Positions 32,561 through 40,739 of a stretch of DNA of 64,000 nt are shown in pieces. The stretch is taken from NCBI RefSeq assembly GCF_900156315.1, contig NZ_FTNI01000018.1, forward strand, positions 124,001 through 188,000, given 5' to 3'. Within the stretch, counting starts at the first letter, position 1; the number at the start of each line of letters is the position of its first letter. The notes under the pieces are model-generated. The model did no database searches. It had not been told where the DNA came from and worked only from the letters and a program-made list of their open reading frames with translations. Made by a program: the position numbers and the translations under genes. The stretch is from Microbispora rosea (GTDB lineage: Bacteria > Actinomycetota > Actinomycetes > Streptosporangiales > Streptosporangiaceae).

Positions 32561-33190
32561 TCAGCGTTTGGACAGGCTCTCGATGTGTGCAAGCACCATG
32601 TCGATCGCTGTCGCCATGGGTGTGACATCGCGCGCCGTCTGGGCAAGCATGTACCCGCCCTGGAGGGCGGCCATGAGCCCGGTCGCGAGCTGGTCCACCG
32701 ACGCGTCGGGCGGAAGCACACCATCGTCTTGAAGCCGTCGCAACACGCCTGCCAGGAGTCCCTGCCATTCGGCGAACAGCCGAGACAGGGCTTCACGTGC
32801 GAGAGCGTCGTGATCGGAGACCTCGGAGGCCAGCGAGCCGAGCGCGCAGCCGTAGGCGCCATGCCGGAGGGCGTTGTTCTGGACCAGCACGTCCCGCCAG
32901 CGTCGCAGGCCCCGGATGGTCGAGACGTGACCGAGGGCCTCGCGCTCGCGCTCGATGACGCGTTCCCCCACGTTGTCGATAACGGCCCGTACGAGCGCGT
33001 CCTTGCCGTCGAAGTGGTGGTACAACTGCGACTTGCTGACTCCGCTCGCCGCCAGCACGTCATCAAGCGTGGTGGCCCCGACTCCTTTTACGTACATCAG
33101 GTCGGTTGCCGCAGCGACGATCCTCGCCCGCGTCTTTGCGCCGCGCGCCGTCAGGCGTCTGCCATTGCGCGGGTCGGCGGTCGTCATCAC
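32561..33190 (-). CDS. TetR/AcrR-family repressor, probable regulator of the operator cluster
   Basis: The 209-residue protein has a TetR HTH at about residues 18-62 (ARIVAAATDLMYVKGVGATTLDDVLAASGVSKSQLYHHFDGKDALVRAVI) and a C-terminal ligand domain. That domain contains GAYGCALGSLASEVSDHD, with a cysteine in the position common in repressors of oxidoreductase and efflux genes. Its ATG overlaps the TGA of the preceding TetR-like gene (33187-33190, ATGA), so it is translated by coupling and shares that gene's promoter, which carries operator E. As the only full TetR in the 28-41 kb island, it is the best candidate to bind the eight palindromes. Ligand unknown; a reactive or aromatic compound is a guess. 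Confidence 0.88.
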   Translation of the reverse strand: MMTTADPRNGRRLTARGAKTRARIVAAATDLMYVKGVGATTLDDVLAASGVSKSQLYHHFDGKDALVRAVIDNVGERVIEREREALGHVSTIRGLRRWRDVLVQNNALRHGAYGCALGSLASEVSDHDALAREALSRLFAEWQGLLAGVLRRLQDDGVLPPDASVDQLATGLMAALQGGYMLAQTARDVTPMATAIDMVLAHIESLSKR

Positions 33191-33657
33191 GTGTTCATGT
33201 TACCGATCGGACTACTCGTCCCCGTCCTTGCGGGGCTGTTGTCCTCCGTTGCCGTGAAAGGCGCGAGCGCGAGGTCGAGCGCGGCGTTGAGTGGCCAAGG
33301 GTCTTTTGTGATCTGACTCAGGGTGCTGCCTCCATGCAGCGCCGCAAGAATCAGCAGCGCGGTCTTCTGGGCGTCGACATCGGTCCTCCGGGTCTGACCT
33401 GAGGAATGTGTGTCGCCCGTCGTGCCGGACCGCAGCAACCGGTCCACCGTCTCGGCGAGGAGCTCGCGCCACCGATCGAGGAAGTCGGCTCGCCCGGGGA
33501 CGTCCCCTGTCTGTCTCAGTGCGAACACGTACGGCGACAGTGGGGTCATGAGCTCCTGGACGACCCGGCGGCGCCAGTCGGCCAGCTTCGCCCCGTCGGT
33601 GACTCCAGCCAGGCATGCGCTCTCGCGGGCCAGCACTTCTGCGAAGTGCGTGCTCAT
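33187..33657 (-). CDS. TetR-like ligand/dimerisation domain without DNA-binding domain
   Basis: The 156-residue protein matches only the C-terminal half of TetR regulators. PLSPYVFALRQTGDVPGRADFLDRWRELLAETVDRLL and LLILAALHGGSTLSQITKDPWPLNAALDLALAPF parallel the neighbour's ATGLMAALQGGYMLAQTARDVTPMATAIDMVLAHI. No HTH is present, in the frame or upstream. The ATG at 33655-33657 has a strong GGGAGGG ribosome site, operator E lies 49 bp upstream and the stop overlaps the full TetR gene. Good translation signals argue against a dead gene. It could form heterodimers that titrate the complete TetR or sense a second ligand; that is inference. Alternatively it is a deletion remnant kept by coupling. 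Confidence 0.65.
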   Translation of the reverse strand: MSTHFAEVLARESACLAGVTDGAKLADWRRRVVQELMTPLSPYVFALRQTGDVPGRADFLDRWRELLAETVDRLLRSGTTGDTHSSGQTRRTDVDAQKTALLILAALHGGSTLSQITKDPWPLNAALDLALAPFTATEDNSPARTGTSSPIGNMNT

Positions 33658-33705
33658 CGATCCCTCCCGGCCAGTCGAGACCACCTATCTATCCTGCCAC
33701 GATAT

Positions 33706-33721
33706 AGGACTATTTAGTCCA
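33706..33721. promoter_or_regulatory. TetR-type operator copy E
   Basis: AGGACTATTTAGTCCA matches the recurring palindrome with one mismatch at the first base. It lies 49 bp before the start of the two-gene TetR operon, the expected place for autoregulation. Confidence 0.75.
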
Positions 33722-33788
33722 CTTTACTGTGGCACCACAGGACGGGGTGCGGCCGTCCTGTGGGAGAACGGCAGGGGACGAACCGAGA

Positions 33789-34376
33789 TCAGCGTTCGAC
33801 GGGGCCCGGCCGGAGTACGGAGCTGTCCAAGTCGCCCTTCCGCAGCCGAAAGATCTGAAGCCGCAGGTCGTAGTACTTGTCCGTCTCTCCGACCCACTCC
33901 ATCCCGATGCGGCGGGCGGCGCGTTCGCCGCGCTCGTTCTTGGGCCGTAGGACGGCGAAGATCTCCTCCTCGCCGTTGCTGAACGCGTAGTGGGCCAGGG
34001 CGTGACCCGCCTCGGCCGCCAGCCCCCGACCCCACGCCCACGGGGCGAGCTGGTAACCCAGCTCCAGGTCCTCGCCCTCCGGCGGCAGCGGAAGAATCTG
34101 ACCCGAGCCTGCGACGCGCCCGCTCTCGGTCTCCTCGATCACCCACCGGCCACTCGGGCGCCCCTGGGGTCGCGAAGGTGCGGCGATCCATTTGGTGATC
34201 ACGGCGCGCATCTGCTCAAGGTCGATGACGTGATCCATCGCCGGGGCCAGCCACCGGGAGACCTCCGAGCTGCCGTAGATGTCGAGCGCGGCGGCCGCGT
34301 CATCGTGATGCCACGGACGCAGCCGCAACCGCGGAGTGCTGATGGTCGAACCGGCGATAGTGACCTCGTGAGCCAA
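33789..34376 (-). CDS. GNAT-family N-acetyltransferase (RimJ/RimL type)
   Basis: This 195-residue acetyltransferase has the RimJ-type opening TISTPRLRLRPWHHDDA, and later LELGYQLAPWAWGRGLAAEAGHALAHYAF (acetyl-CoA loop) and RPKNERGERAARRIGMEWVGE. Such enzymes acetylate alpha-amino groups or small molecules. A TTG at 34374-34376 is proposed as start because GAGGAG precedes it by 6 bp and the conserved domain begins just after; the longer open frame would run across operator H. Copy H lies 71 bp upstream of this start, placing the gene in the proposed TetR regulon. Confidence 0.8.
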   Translation of the reverse strand: MAHEVTIAGSTISTPRLRLRPWHHDDAAAALDIYGSSEVSRWLAPAMDHVIDLEQMRAVITKWIAAPSRPQGRPSGRWVIEETESGRVAGSGQILPLPPEGEDLELGYQLAPWAWGRGLAAEAGHALAHYAFSNGEEEIFAVLRPKNERGERAARRIGMEWVGETDKYYDLRLQIFRLRKGDLDSSVLRPGPVER

Positions 34377-34446
34377 CGCTGCTCCTCGATGCGGGAAAGG
34401 GGCGCGCCGGAAGGCGCGCTCGGCAGCTGACAACGCTACGCCGTAC

Positions 34447-34462
34447 TGGACGAAGTCGTCCA
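34447..34462. promoter_or_regulatory. TetR-type operator copy H
   Basis: TGGACGAAGTCGTCCA is a fully symmetric version of the recurring palindrome (arms TGGACG/CGTCCA, spacer AAGT). It is in the 252-bp gap between the divergent acetyltransferase and the DksA-like gene, 71 bp from the former. Confidence 0.7.
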
Positions 34463-34628
34463 TTTGGGCTCGCATCGGGCGACGTCGCAGCGAGCCGGAG
34501 ACAGCAGACGAAAGAGATGCGGCCTTCAGGACACTAACTCGGAAGACCGCCAGGGGCGGACGTGACTGGCCCGGCCGAAGTCCCGCCACCGACGCTGATC
34601 ACCGATCGGCACCAGCAGGGAGTCGCAC

Positions 34629-34976
34629 ATGGATCCAGCCCGCGCACATCAGTTGATCGAGGGTGAACGTGAACGCATCAAGGAACTTCTCATGTACGCG
34701 GCCGCTGCCCGGGCGGCCGACCTGGAGGCGGCCGCTGATGCGAGGACCTCGGTCTTCGATTCGGCGAACCCGCTCGCCCAAGAGCTTCTCGACGATGCTG
34801 TAGCCGAGCAACTCAACCTGCGGCTGGCTGCGCTCGATCGGGCCGGCGAGCGCCTGCGGGCCGGCACCTACGGAGTTTCGTTGCGCAGCGGCCGTCCGAT
34901 CCCCGATGAGCGGCTTGAGGCCGACCCTGCGGCGGAGCTTCTCGTCGATGAGGTCGAGCAGGACGCGCGGCCCTGA
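34629..34976 (+). CDS. DksA/TraR-like protein lacking zinc ligands
   Basis: The 115-residue protein has the DksA/TraR shape: an N-terminal helical region (residues 5-75, charged and Ala-rich) and a C-terminal segment LRAGTYGVSLRSGRPIPDERLEADPAAELLVDE. In classical members this reads GTYGxCxxCGxPIxxxRLxAxPxAxxCxxC. Here the four cysteines are replaced (S84, S87 and hydrophobic/acidic residues near 104-107), so no zinc finger can form, while the surrounding GRPIPDERLEA is kept. DksA proteins bind in the RNA polymerase secondary channel; cysteine-less forms are known to work without redox control. ATG 34629 is used. It stands alone before the MFS gene. Confidence 0.72.
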   Translation: MDPARAHQLIEGERERIKELLMYAAAARAADLEAAADARTSVFDSANPLAQELLDDAVAEQLNLRLAALDRAGERLRAGTYGVSLRSGRPIPDERLEADPAAELLVDEVEQDARP

Positions 34977-35241
34977 CCTCGTGCAGCGCAGACCCGACCA
35001 CGCGCGCGGGGCGCCGGTCGCGAGGCGACACCGCCTCGTACACCGGCGCCGTCCGCATTCCAGCAGACCGCGACCTCGTGTTCCTCTCCTGCACGCCCGG
35101 CCTCAGGCGGGCGGAACACACCCCGAGGAAGTGCGCGGGTGCGGACCTGACTCGACACCTTCACGGTGGGCGGCCACGTCGGCGTGCGCGATGCGAAGTC
35201 TCCGGAAACGGTGGTCCAGAACAACAGAAAGGCACGGCCCG
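34977..35241 (+). promoter_or_regulatory. Leader region of the MFS/NhaA/acetyltransferase operon
   Basis: This 265-bp gap has no recognisable gene. It ends with AGAAAGG upstream of ATG 35242. A weak relative of the recurring palindrome (35203-35218, 8 of 12 defining positions) lies 23 bp from the start. I do not count it as an operator copy. Confidence 0.35.
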
Positions 35242-36522
35242 ATGCAGAAGGTGACGCCGGCGCTCGACCAGACTCGCCGGGGCAGAACGATCCGGCTGGC
35301 ATTCCTGGCTGCGGTGGTATCCCTGGTGGCCGCGTTCGCGGCGGTGGGGTCGACGATCCCGCTTTTCAATATCTATCGGGCGGAGAACGGGTTCACCAAC
35401 GCCGGTATCTCGATGACCGTCGTCGCCTACTCCGCCGCCACTCTTGTCACGCTGTTGGTGATGGGACGGCTGTCGAACCATCTGGGCCGCCGGCCCATCT
35501 CCATCGCGAGCCTCGGCCTCCTCGTGCTGGGCTGTCTGCTGTTGCTGAACGTGCGCGACATCGGCGTCCTGATCGCCGGTCGGCTCCTGATGGGCCTCGG
35601 CGCCGGGCTGGCCAGCAGCAGCCTCACCTCCTACATCGTCGATGCCGCACCGGCCAGGCCGGCCTGGCTGGCCTCCGTCGCCTCCAGCCAGACAGTCATG
35701 CTGGGCCTCGCCGTGGGCGCCATCGCGTCCGGAACGCTGGTCCAGTTCGGCCCTTGGCCACGACAGCTCATCTACCTGGTCGCCGCCGGCCTTCTTCTCC
35801 TGTCCGCCGCACTCGTCGCCGTCAGCCCGGAGACGGCGCCTCCGTCGCCCGGCGCCTGGTCGTCACTGCGTCCCAAGGTCCGCGTGCCGGCCCGGGTCAG
35901 GCATCTGCTCCCCGTCGCGGTGGCGGTGTTCCTGGCCACCTGGGCGACCGGGGCCTTCTACCAGGCCTTCGTACCGGCACTCGTCGAAGATCAACTCCAC
36001 ACGCGCAGCCCGCTCGTCATCGGGCTGGTGTTCGCCGCCTACATGGGCCCCAGTGCTCTCGGCGCCCCCCTCGGCGGCCGGTTCACATCCGCGGCCGCCC
36101 AACGTCTCGGCGTGATCATCTTCCTGGCCGGATGGATCGGCGTCATCACAGCGATCGCCACCGGCACCCTGGTGCTGTTCATCGCCGCAACCGTCGTCGC
36201 GGGCGCCAGCCAAGGCATCGCCATCAGCGCCGCCACCCGCGGCCTGCTGTACGGCAGCGCCCTGGCCGACCGGGCACCGATCTTCAGCGTGATCTACCTG
36301 CTCTGCTACAGCGGCGCTGCTGTCCCCGCCCTGGTCTCCGGCCGACTCTCCACGACCTTCTCACTGCCTCAGATCGCCCTCGGATACGGCGCGCTCGCCC
36401 TCGTCGCCACCGTGTTCACCGTCATCGCCGCACGCAACCCGCACCCCGACACGAGCGGGAACAGCCGGCACGGGAGTCATCATGACGAACCCCACCGTCA
36501 TCCAGACCTCACTCGACCCTGA
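35242..36522 (+). CDS. MFS transporter (DHA1-type drug/metabolite exporter)
   Basis: The 426-residue, 12-helix carrier has the motif-A loop MGRLSNHLGRRPISIAS, a helix 4/5 region LMGLGAGLASSSLTSYI, and a His/Pro-rich cytoplasmic tail (NSRHGSHHDEPHRHPDLTRP). The fold fits the DHA1/YbjJ-like exporters. ATG 35242 is chosen over the long upstream frame because the amphipathic N-terminus and first helix begin there. The end overlaps the NhaA start by 41 bp, and the His-rich tail is encoded in the overlap. It likely exports a compound sensed in this region. Confidence 0.85.
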   Translation: MQKVTPALDQTRRGRTIRLAFLAAVVSLVAAFAAVGSTIPLFNIYRAENGFTNAGISMTVVAYSAATLVTLLVMGRLSNHLGRRPISIASLGLLVLGCLLLLNVRDIGVLIAGRLLMGLGAGLASSSLTSYIVDAAPARPAWLASVASSQTVMLGLAVGAIASGTLVQFGPWPRQLIYLVAAGLLLLSAALVAVSPETAPPSPGAWSSLRPKVRVPARVRHLLPVAVAVFLATWATGAFYQAFVPALVEDQLHTRSPLVIGLVFAAYMGPSALGAPLGGRFTSAAAQRLGVIIFLAGWIGVITAIATGTLVLFIAATVVAGASQGIAISAATRGLLYGSALADRAPIFSVIYLLCYSGAAVPALVSGRLSTTFSLPQIALGYGALALVATVFTVIAARNPHPDTSGNSRHGSHHDEPHRHPDLTRP

Positions 36523-38356
36523 GGAGGGCGCCGCCGGCGCTGGTCGACGCCCGTCGATCGCCGCGCGGATCGGCGCAATGGGCCAGAACCGGATCGGCGC
36601 CCTGCTCCTCCTCGGCACGACGCTTGCGGCGATCATCTGGGCCAACGTGTCCCTGGGGTCGTATCAGACGTTCTGGCAGACCCATCTCATGGTCGGCATC
36701 GGCGACCTGCATCTGGACTTCACGCTTCACGCACTCGTGAACGACGCGCTGATGGCGGTCTTCTTCTTCACGGTCGGGCTCGAAGTGCGCCGGGAGTTCG
36801 CGATCGGCGAACTGACGAGCTGGTCCCGTGCCCTGGTGCCCGTCGCCGCCGCCATCGCGGGCCTGGTGGTGCCCGCACTCCTTTTCGTCCTCATCGCGAG
36901 AGGCTCCGGAAACGAGCAGGCGTGGGGAGCCGTGATCTCGAGCGACACGGCCTTCCTCGTGGGCGCCCTGGCCCTGATCGGCCCCCGCGTCCCCGGACGC
37001 CTGCGCGTGTTCCTCCTGGCACTCGCGGTCGTCGACGACATCGGTGCGCTCAGCATCATCGCCCTGGTCTACACCGAGCACTTCACCCCGCTGCCGCTCC
37101 TCATCGCCGCCGCCGGGCTCGCCGGGGTGTATTTCACGCGCTATCTCCCTAGCGGCCGCGGGCCGGTGTACGCGTCTCTCGCGATCGTGGTGTGGCTGGC
37201 CTTCCTCGCTTCGGGCGTGCATCCGACCCTCGCGGGCGTCGCGATCGCACTGCTCGTCCCCGTGTACCGCCCCAACCGCAGCGACGTCGAGCGCGCGCTG
37301 GAACTCGCGCGCACCTTCCGCCAGTCGCCCAACACCGAGTACGCCCGCGCCGCCGCGAACAGCCTGCGCGAATCCATCTCGATCAACGAGCGACTCCAGT
37401 CGGCCTACGCCCCGTACGTCGCGTACGTCATCCTTCCGTTGTTCGCCCTCGCCAACGCGGGTGTGGTGCTGAATCCCGAGGTTCTCGCCGGCGCTGCCGG
37501 TTCCACCCTGACGTGGGGCGTCGTCGTGGGCCTCGTCGTCGGCAAGCTCCTCGGCGTCTTCGGGTCGAGCGCGGTCCTCCGACGCCTGAAGATCGGCGAA
37601 CTCGGAGCGGGACTCACCCTCGATCGCGTCCTCGGCGGCGCCGCGGTGTGCGGGATCGGATTCACCATCTCGCTGTTCATCGTGGACCTCGCGATCGACG
37701 ACGAGCTCGCGCAGAACGAGGCGCGGGTGGGTGTGCTCGCGGCGTCTGTCGTCGCCTTCGTGCTCGCGACGATCATCTTCCGGATCTCGGACGCCGTGCG
37801 CCCCGACGACGACTCCGGTCAGACGCTCGCGCGCCCGGTCGACCCCGCACGCGACCACGTGCTCGGGAACCCGTACGCTCCCTACACGATCGTCGAGTAT
37901 GGAGACTTCCAGTGCGGCTTCTGCCTCAAGGCGTCCGGCTCGATCCTGGAGGTGCGCGACGTACTCGGAGACCGGCTCCGCTACGTTTGGCGCCACGCCC
38001 CGCTCGTGCAGATCCACCCCAACGCCCTCGCGGCCGCGGAGGCGACGGAGGCGGCGGCGGCACAGGGCGGATTCTTCGACTTCGCGCGCGCGCTCTTCGA
38101 CGACCAGGACAACCAGCGGCCGTCCGACATCATCCGGATCGCCGACGATCTGGGCCTGGACCTCGAGCGGTTCGAGAAGGACCTCATCTCGGCCGAGGTC
38201 ACCGGCCGGGTGCGCGACGACATGCTCGACGCCGAGGCCATGAACATCACGGCCGTCCCCACGCTCTTCATCAACGGCCGCAGGCACTCCGGCCCGTACG
38301 ACGCGCGATCGCTGCTGCGAGCGCTGACGAACGCGACCGACACACCCGTCGTTTGA
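36482..38356 (+). CDS. nhaA: NhaA-type Na+/H+ antiporter fused to a DsbA-like thioredoxin domain
   Basis: The 624-residue fusion has an NhaA antiporter (residues 25-430) with the ion-binding pair D185-D186 in LAVVDDIGALSII and the helix IV/XI crossing signatures SSDTAFLVGALAL and GAAVCGIGFTISLFIVDLAI. A C-terminal DsbA-like thioredoxin domain (445-620) carries C478-G-F-C481 in YGDFQCGFCLKASGS and a cis-Pro loop in AVPTLFING. Such fusions are known in actinobacteria. In the topology of NhaA the C-terminus is cytoplasmic, so the redox domain probably acts in the cytoplasm or reports redox state to the antiporter. ATG 36482 lies inside the preceding gene with GGGAG upstream. Confidence 0.9.
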   Translation: MTNPTVIQTSLDPEEGAAGAGRRPSIAARIGAMGQNRIGALLLLGTTLAAIIWANVSLGSYQTFWQTHLMVGIGDLHLDFTLHALVNDALMAVFFFTVGLEVRREFAIGELTSWSRALVPVAAAIAGLVVPALLFVLIARGSGNEQAWGAVISSDTAFLVGALALIGPRVPGRLRVFLLALAVVDDIGALSIIALVYTEHFTPLPLLIAAAGLAGVYFTRYLPSGRGPVYASLAIVVWLAFLASGVHPTLAGVAIALLVPVYRPNRSDVERALELARTFRQSPNTEYARAAANSLRESISINERLQSAYAPYVAYVILPLFALANAGVVLNPEVLAGAAGSTLTWGVVVGLVVGKLLGVFGSSAVLRRLKIGELGAGLTLDRVLGGAAVCGIGFTISLFIVDLAIDDELAQNEARVGVLAASVVAFVLATIIFRISDAVRPDDDSGQTLARPVDPARDHVLGNPYAPYTIVEYGDFQCGFCLKASGSILEVRDVLGDRLRYVWRHAPLVQIHPNALAAAEATEAAAAQGGFFDFARALFDDQDNQRPSDIIRIADDLGLDLERFEKDLISAEVTGRVRDDMLDAEAMNITAVPTLFINGRRHSGPYDARSLLRALTNATDTPVV

Positions 38357-38375
38357 ACACTGGAGGAATGAGTCG

Positions 38376-38747
38376 ATGAGCGGCGAGGAACAGGCGCCGG
38401 CAACCGAGGAGCTGTCCGAAAACGCCGACCGCGGCCGCTTCGAGCTCCATCGCGACGGCGACCTGGTCGGGTGGCTCTACTACACCCACCTGAAGCCCAA
38501 CCGGTACGCCCTAGTGCACACCGAGGTGGAGCCGAATCATCAGCACCAGGGCGTGGCGGGCGCGATGGTGCGGCGCGTGCTCGACGAGATCCGCGCCCGC
38601 GAGGGCACGATCACCGTGATCTGCCCCTTCGTCGCCGACTACCTTTCGCGAACGACCGCCTACGCCGATCTGATCGACGCCCGGCACCCTGGCTACTCCG
38701 ATCGTGCGTCTGCCGAGGCAGCGGCGCGCGCGAGGCCCGGTGGCTGA
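38376..38747 (+). CDS. GNAT-fold N-acetyltransferase (YidJ/COG2388 type), second copy
   Basis: This 123-residue COG2388-type protein contains FELHRDGDLVGWLYYTHLKPNRYALVHTEVEPNHQHQGVAGAMVRRVLDEIR and VICPFVADYLSRTTAYADLI. The acetyl-CoA loop is Q-H-Q-G-V-A. It begins 19 bp after the NhaA fusion with GGAGGAATGAG as ribosome site, so it is the third gene of the MFS/NhaA operon. It is similar in length and layout to the 116-residue protein at 31974, the only other member seen in the window. Substrate unknown. Confidence 0.83.
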   Translation: MSGEEQAPATEELSENADRGRFELHRDGDLVGWLYYTHLKPNRYALVHTEVEPNHQHQGVAGAMVRRVLDEIRAREGTITVICPFVADYLSRTTAYADLIDARHPGYSDRASAEAAARARPGG

Positions 38748-38795
38748 GACCGCCAGGTCGTGTATCGGAACGGGCGCCGTCCCGCGGAGCGGGCC

Positions 38796-39461
38796 TCAGG
38801 TGCCTCGGGCGAGGTAGCCACTCGCCACCAGCGCCGCGCGGAGCTTCTTGCGGGCGTCGAAGAGCACCTTGTACAGCGCGTTGTGGGTCGAGCCCAGCTC
38901 GTCGGCCAGAACATCCATCGGCATGCCGTTGAGGACCGTCGCGACGAACACGATGCGCTGTCGCTCCGACAGATTCTCTTCGACCGCGGCCGAGACCGCC
39001 GCCGCGAACTCCCGGACCTGCGCCTCGTCGTCGGGGCCCACGTCGAACCGCGATGCGATCTTGGACCAATCCTCTCGATCGTAGGGGACATCCTGGCGAC
39101 GCCAGAAGTGACGGTTCATCTTGGTGGCCACGTTGAAGATCACGAACTTGCTCGCCCACGTGGTGAACCGTGCCTCACCCCGGAATCTGTCCAAACGCTC
39201 GGTGACGGCCATCAACGCGTCGGCGGCGGCCTGTCGAGCGATGTCGTCGAGCTCCGGGCCGTCCAGCTCCAGGATCGGCGCACGCCGGCGTGCCTCGGTG
39301 ATCGCGATGCGAAGCAGCAACGGATACAGCTCCCGGGACGCCGCCTCTCTGGCGGGGCCGGCGGCGGCGAGATCACGCACCCATCGGCGGTTCTCTCGAT
39401 CAGTCTCTGGGTCGCCCACTGCCTCCTCTTTCGCCAGAGCAGCACAACGCCGCGCACGCAC
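38796..39461 (-). CDS. ECF-type RNA polymerase sigma factor
   Basis: The 221-residue sigma factor has region 2 (residues 45-125: DDIARQAAADALMAVTERLDRFRGEARFTTWASKFVIFNVATKM, with the promoter-melting F-TTWA motif) and region 4 (155-212: LSERQRIVFVATVLNGMPMDVLADELGSTHNALYKVLFDARKKLRAAL). It has no extra C-terminal domain. The annotated start is GTG 39461; an internal GTG at 39419 follows GAGGAGG by only 2 bp, so the start is not certain. Operator F lies 42 bp upstream. No anti-sigma gene adjoins it, but two zinc-finger proteins of anti-sigma type lie in the same operator cluster. Confidence 0.88.
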   Translation of the reverse strand: MRARRCAALAKEEAVGDPETDRENRRWVRDLAAAGPAREAASRELYPLLLRIAITEARRRAPILELDGPELDDIARQAAADALMAVTERLDRFRGEARFTTWASKFVIFNVATKMNRHFWRRQDVPYDREDWSKIASRFDVGPDDEAQVREFAAAVSAAVEENLSERQRIVFVATVLNGMPMDVLADELGSTHNALYKVLFDARKKLRAALVASGYLARGT

Positions 39462-39502
39462 TGATCAGGTCGCTCCGGCGCGGCACCTGAGCAATCATAA
39501 AG

Positions 39503-39518
39503 TGGACGATTTAGTCCA
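39503..39518. promoter_or_regulatory. TetR-type operator copy F
   Basis: TGGACGATTTAGTCCA matches the recurring palindrome exactly. It is 42 bp upstream of the ECF sigma gene, in a 211-bp gap that otherwise holds no recognisable gene. Confidence 0.75.
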
Positions 39519-39672
39519 GGATCGCCACCCGGCGACAGTCGGCCGTGGTTACTCCGGGTGCACGCCGGATGGCGAACCGGTCCGATCGCCTGTCCCCGTA
39601 CGAGCCGGCGAATCCGGCCGCGTGGCTGACCGTGATCCACCGGGGGGAAGGGTTTCTCGCCGTCCCCGAGCC

Positions 39673-40590
39673 TCACGGACGGACGCTGATGACCGTCTTC
39701 CCCTTGCGTCGCTCGGTCGGGTTGAGGGCGGCGACGGCGTCGTCGAGGGTCGCGACGGCGCCGATGTTCGTCCGCAGCCGTCCGTCCCGCACCCGCTGCA
39801 CGATCTCACCCAGCTGGGCGCGATCCGACTCGACGACGAAGTCGATCGCCAAGCCGTCCGCGGGCCGCGCCTCCGGCGGTCCGACGACGGACACCAGCGT
39901 TCCTCCGGCTCGGATCATGGCCGCGGACCGCCTCTGGACGTCGCCGCCGATGACGTCGATGACCAGGTCGACTCCGCCGACGTCTTCCAGTGCGTCGTTG
40001 TCGAGGTCGACGAACTCCTGCGCGCCGTAGTCGAGCGTCTTCTGGCGGTCGGCGGCGCGCCCGGTGCCGATGACGTACGCGCCGAACTCTTTCGCGAGCT
40101 GCGTCACCAACGACCCGACGGCGCCGGCCGCGCCGTGCACGAGCACGCTCTGCCCGGCCTTCAGGCGGCCGTGGTCGAACAGTCCCTGCCACGCGGTCAG
40201 CCCCGAGATCGGCAGGCTCGCGCCCACCACGAAGTCGACGTCGCCGGGGAGCGGTGCGAGGTTGCGTGCCTCGACGGCCACGTACTCCGCCAGGGTGCCG
40301 TCGCGATGCCAGTCCGTGAGACCGAAGACCCGTTGCCCCACCGACAGCCCCGTCGTGCCATAACCGAGGGCGGTGACCACTCCGGCCATCTCGTGGCCGG
40401 GGATCGACGGTGTCCGGTCGAGGCCGCGGCGATCGGTCCAGGTCGAGGGCCACTCCATCTCGGTCGGGACGAATCCCGACGCATGAACCTCGACGATGAC
40501 GTCGTTGATGGCCGCCGGCGGCTCGGGCCGCTCCACCAGCCTCATCCCGGCCGGTCCGGCGGCCTGGTCGGTCACCACGATCGCTTTCAT
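39673..40590 (-). CDS. NADPH:quinone reductase / zinc-type alcohol dehydrogenase-like oxidoreductase
   Basis: The 305-residue MDR-superfamily oxidoreductase has a GroES-like N-terminus (AGPAGMRLVERPEPPAAINDVIVEVHASGFVPTEMEWP), then SLPISGLTAWQGLFDHGRL and the NADPH motif VLVHGAAGAVGSLVTQLAKEFGAYVIGTGRA. Zinc ligands are absent, so it belongs to the quinone oxidoreductase type. ATG 40588-40590 is preferred because GAGGAG precedes it; an alternative in-frame ATG at 40611 (MTEETIL) is possible. The gene lies behind operator G, but with over 200 bp of leader containing a small ORF. Role: reduction of quinones or enones, in line with a detoxification regulon. Confidence 0.85.
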   Translation of the reverse strand: MKAIVVTDQAAGPAGMRLVERPEPPAAINDVIVEVHASGFVPTEMEWPSTWTDRRGLDRTPSIPGHEMAGVVTALGYGTTGLSVGQRVFGLTDWHRDGTLAEYVAVEARNLAPLPGDVDFVVGASLPISGLTAWQGLFDHGRLKAGQSVLVHGAAGAVGSLVTQLAKEFGAYVIGTGRAADRQKTLDYGAQEFVDLDNDALEDVGGVDLVIDVIGGDVQRRSAAMIRAGGTLVSVVGPPEARPADGLAIDFVVESDRAQLGEIVQRVRDGRLRTNIGAVATLDDAVAALNPTERRKGKTVISVRP

Positions 40591-40739
40591 GAGAATCGTC
40601 TCCTCGGTCATGTGTCTTCTTTGCGGAGATGTCGCGGGGATGGAAGCCCGTTCGGCATCTGGGCGCCAGGGGCCATGGGAGGCGGCCGGTCGATCTGGAC
40701 ACCGCCGGCCGGCCGCGTGCATCGATGGGCGCGCGTCAC

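Noticed and set aside
33207-33219. GGAC-TACTC-GTCC inside the headless TetR gene
   Set aside because: Spacer is 5 instead of 6 and the site is in coding sequence.
35203-35218. CGGAAACGGTGGTCCA as a ninth operator
   Set aside because: Only 8 of 12 defining positions fit; it would be chosen only because of its position before the MFS gene.
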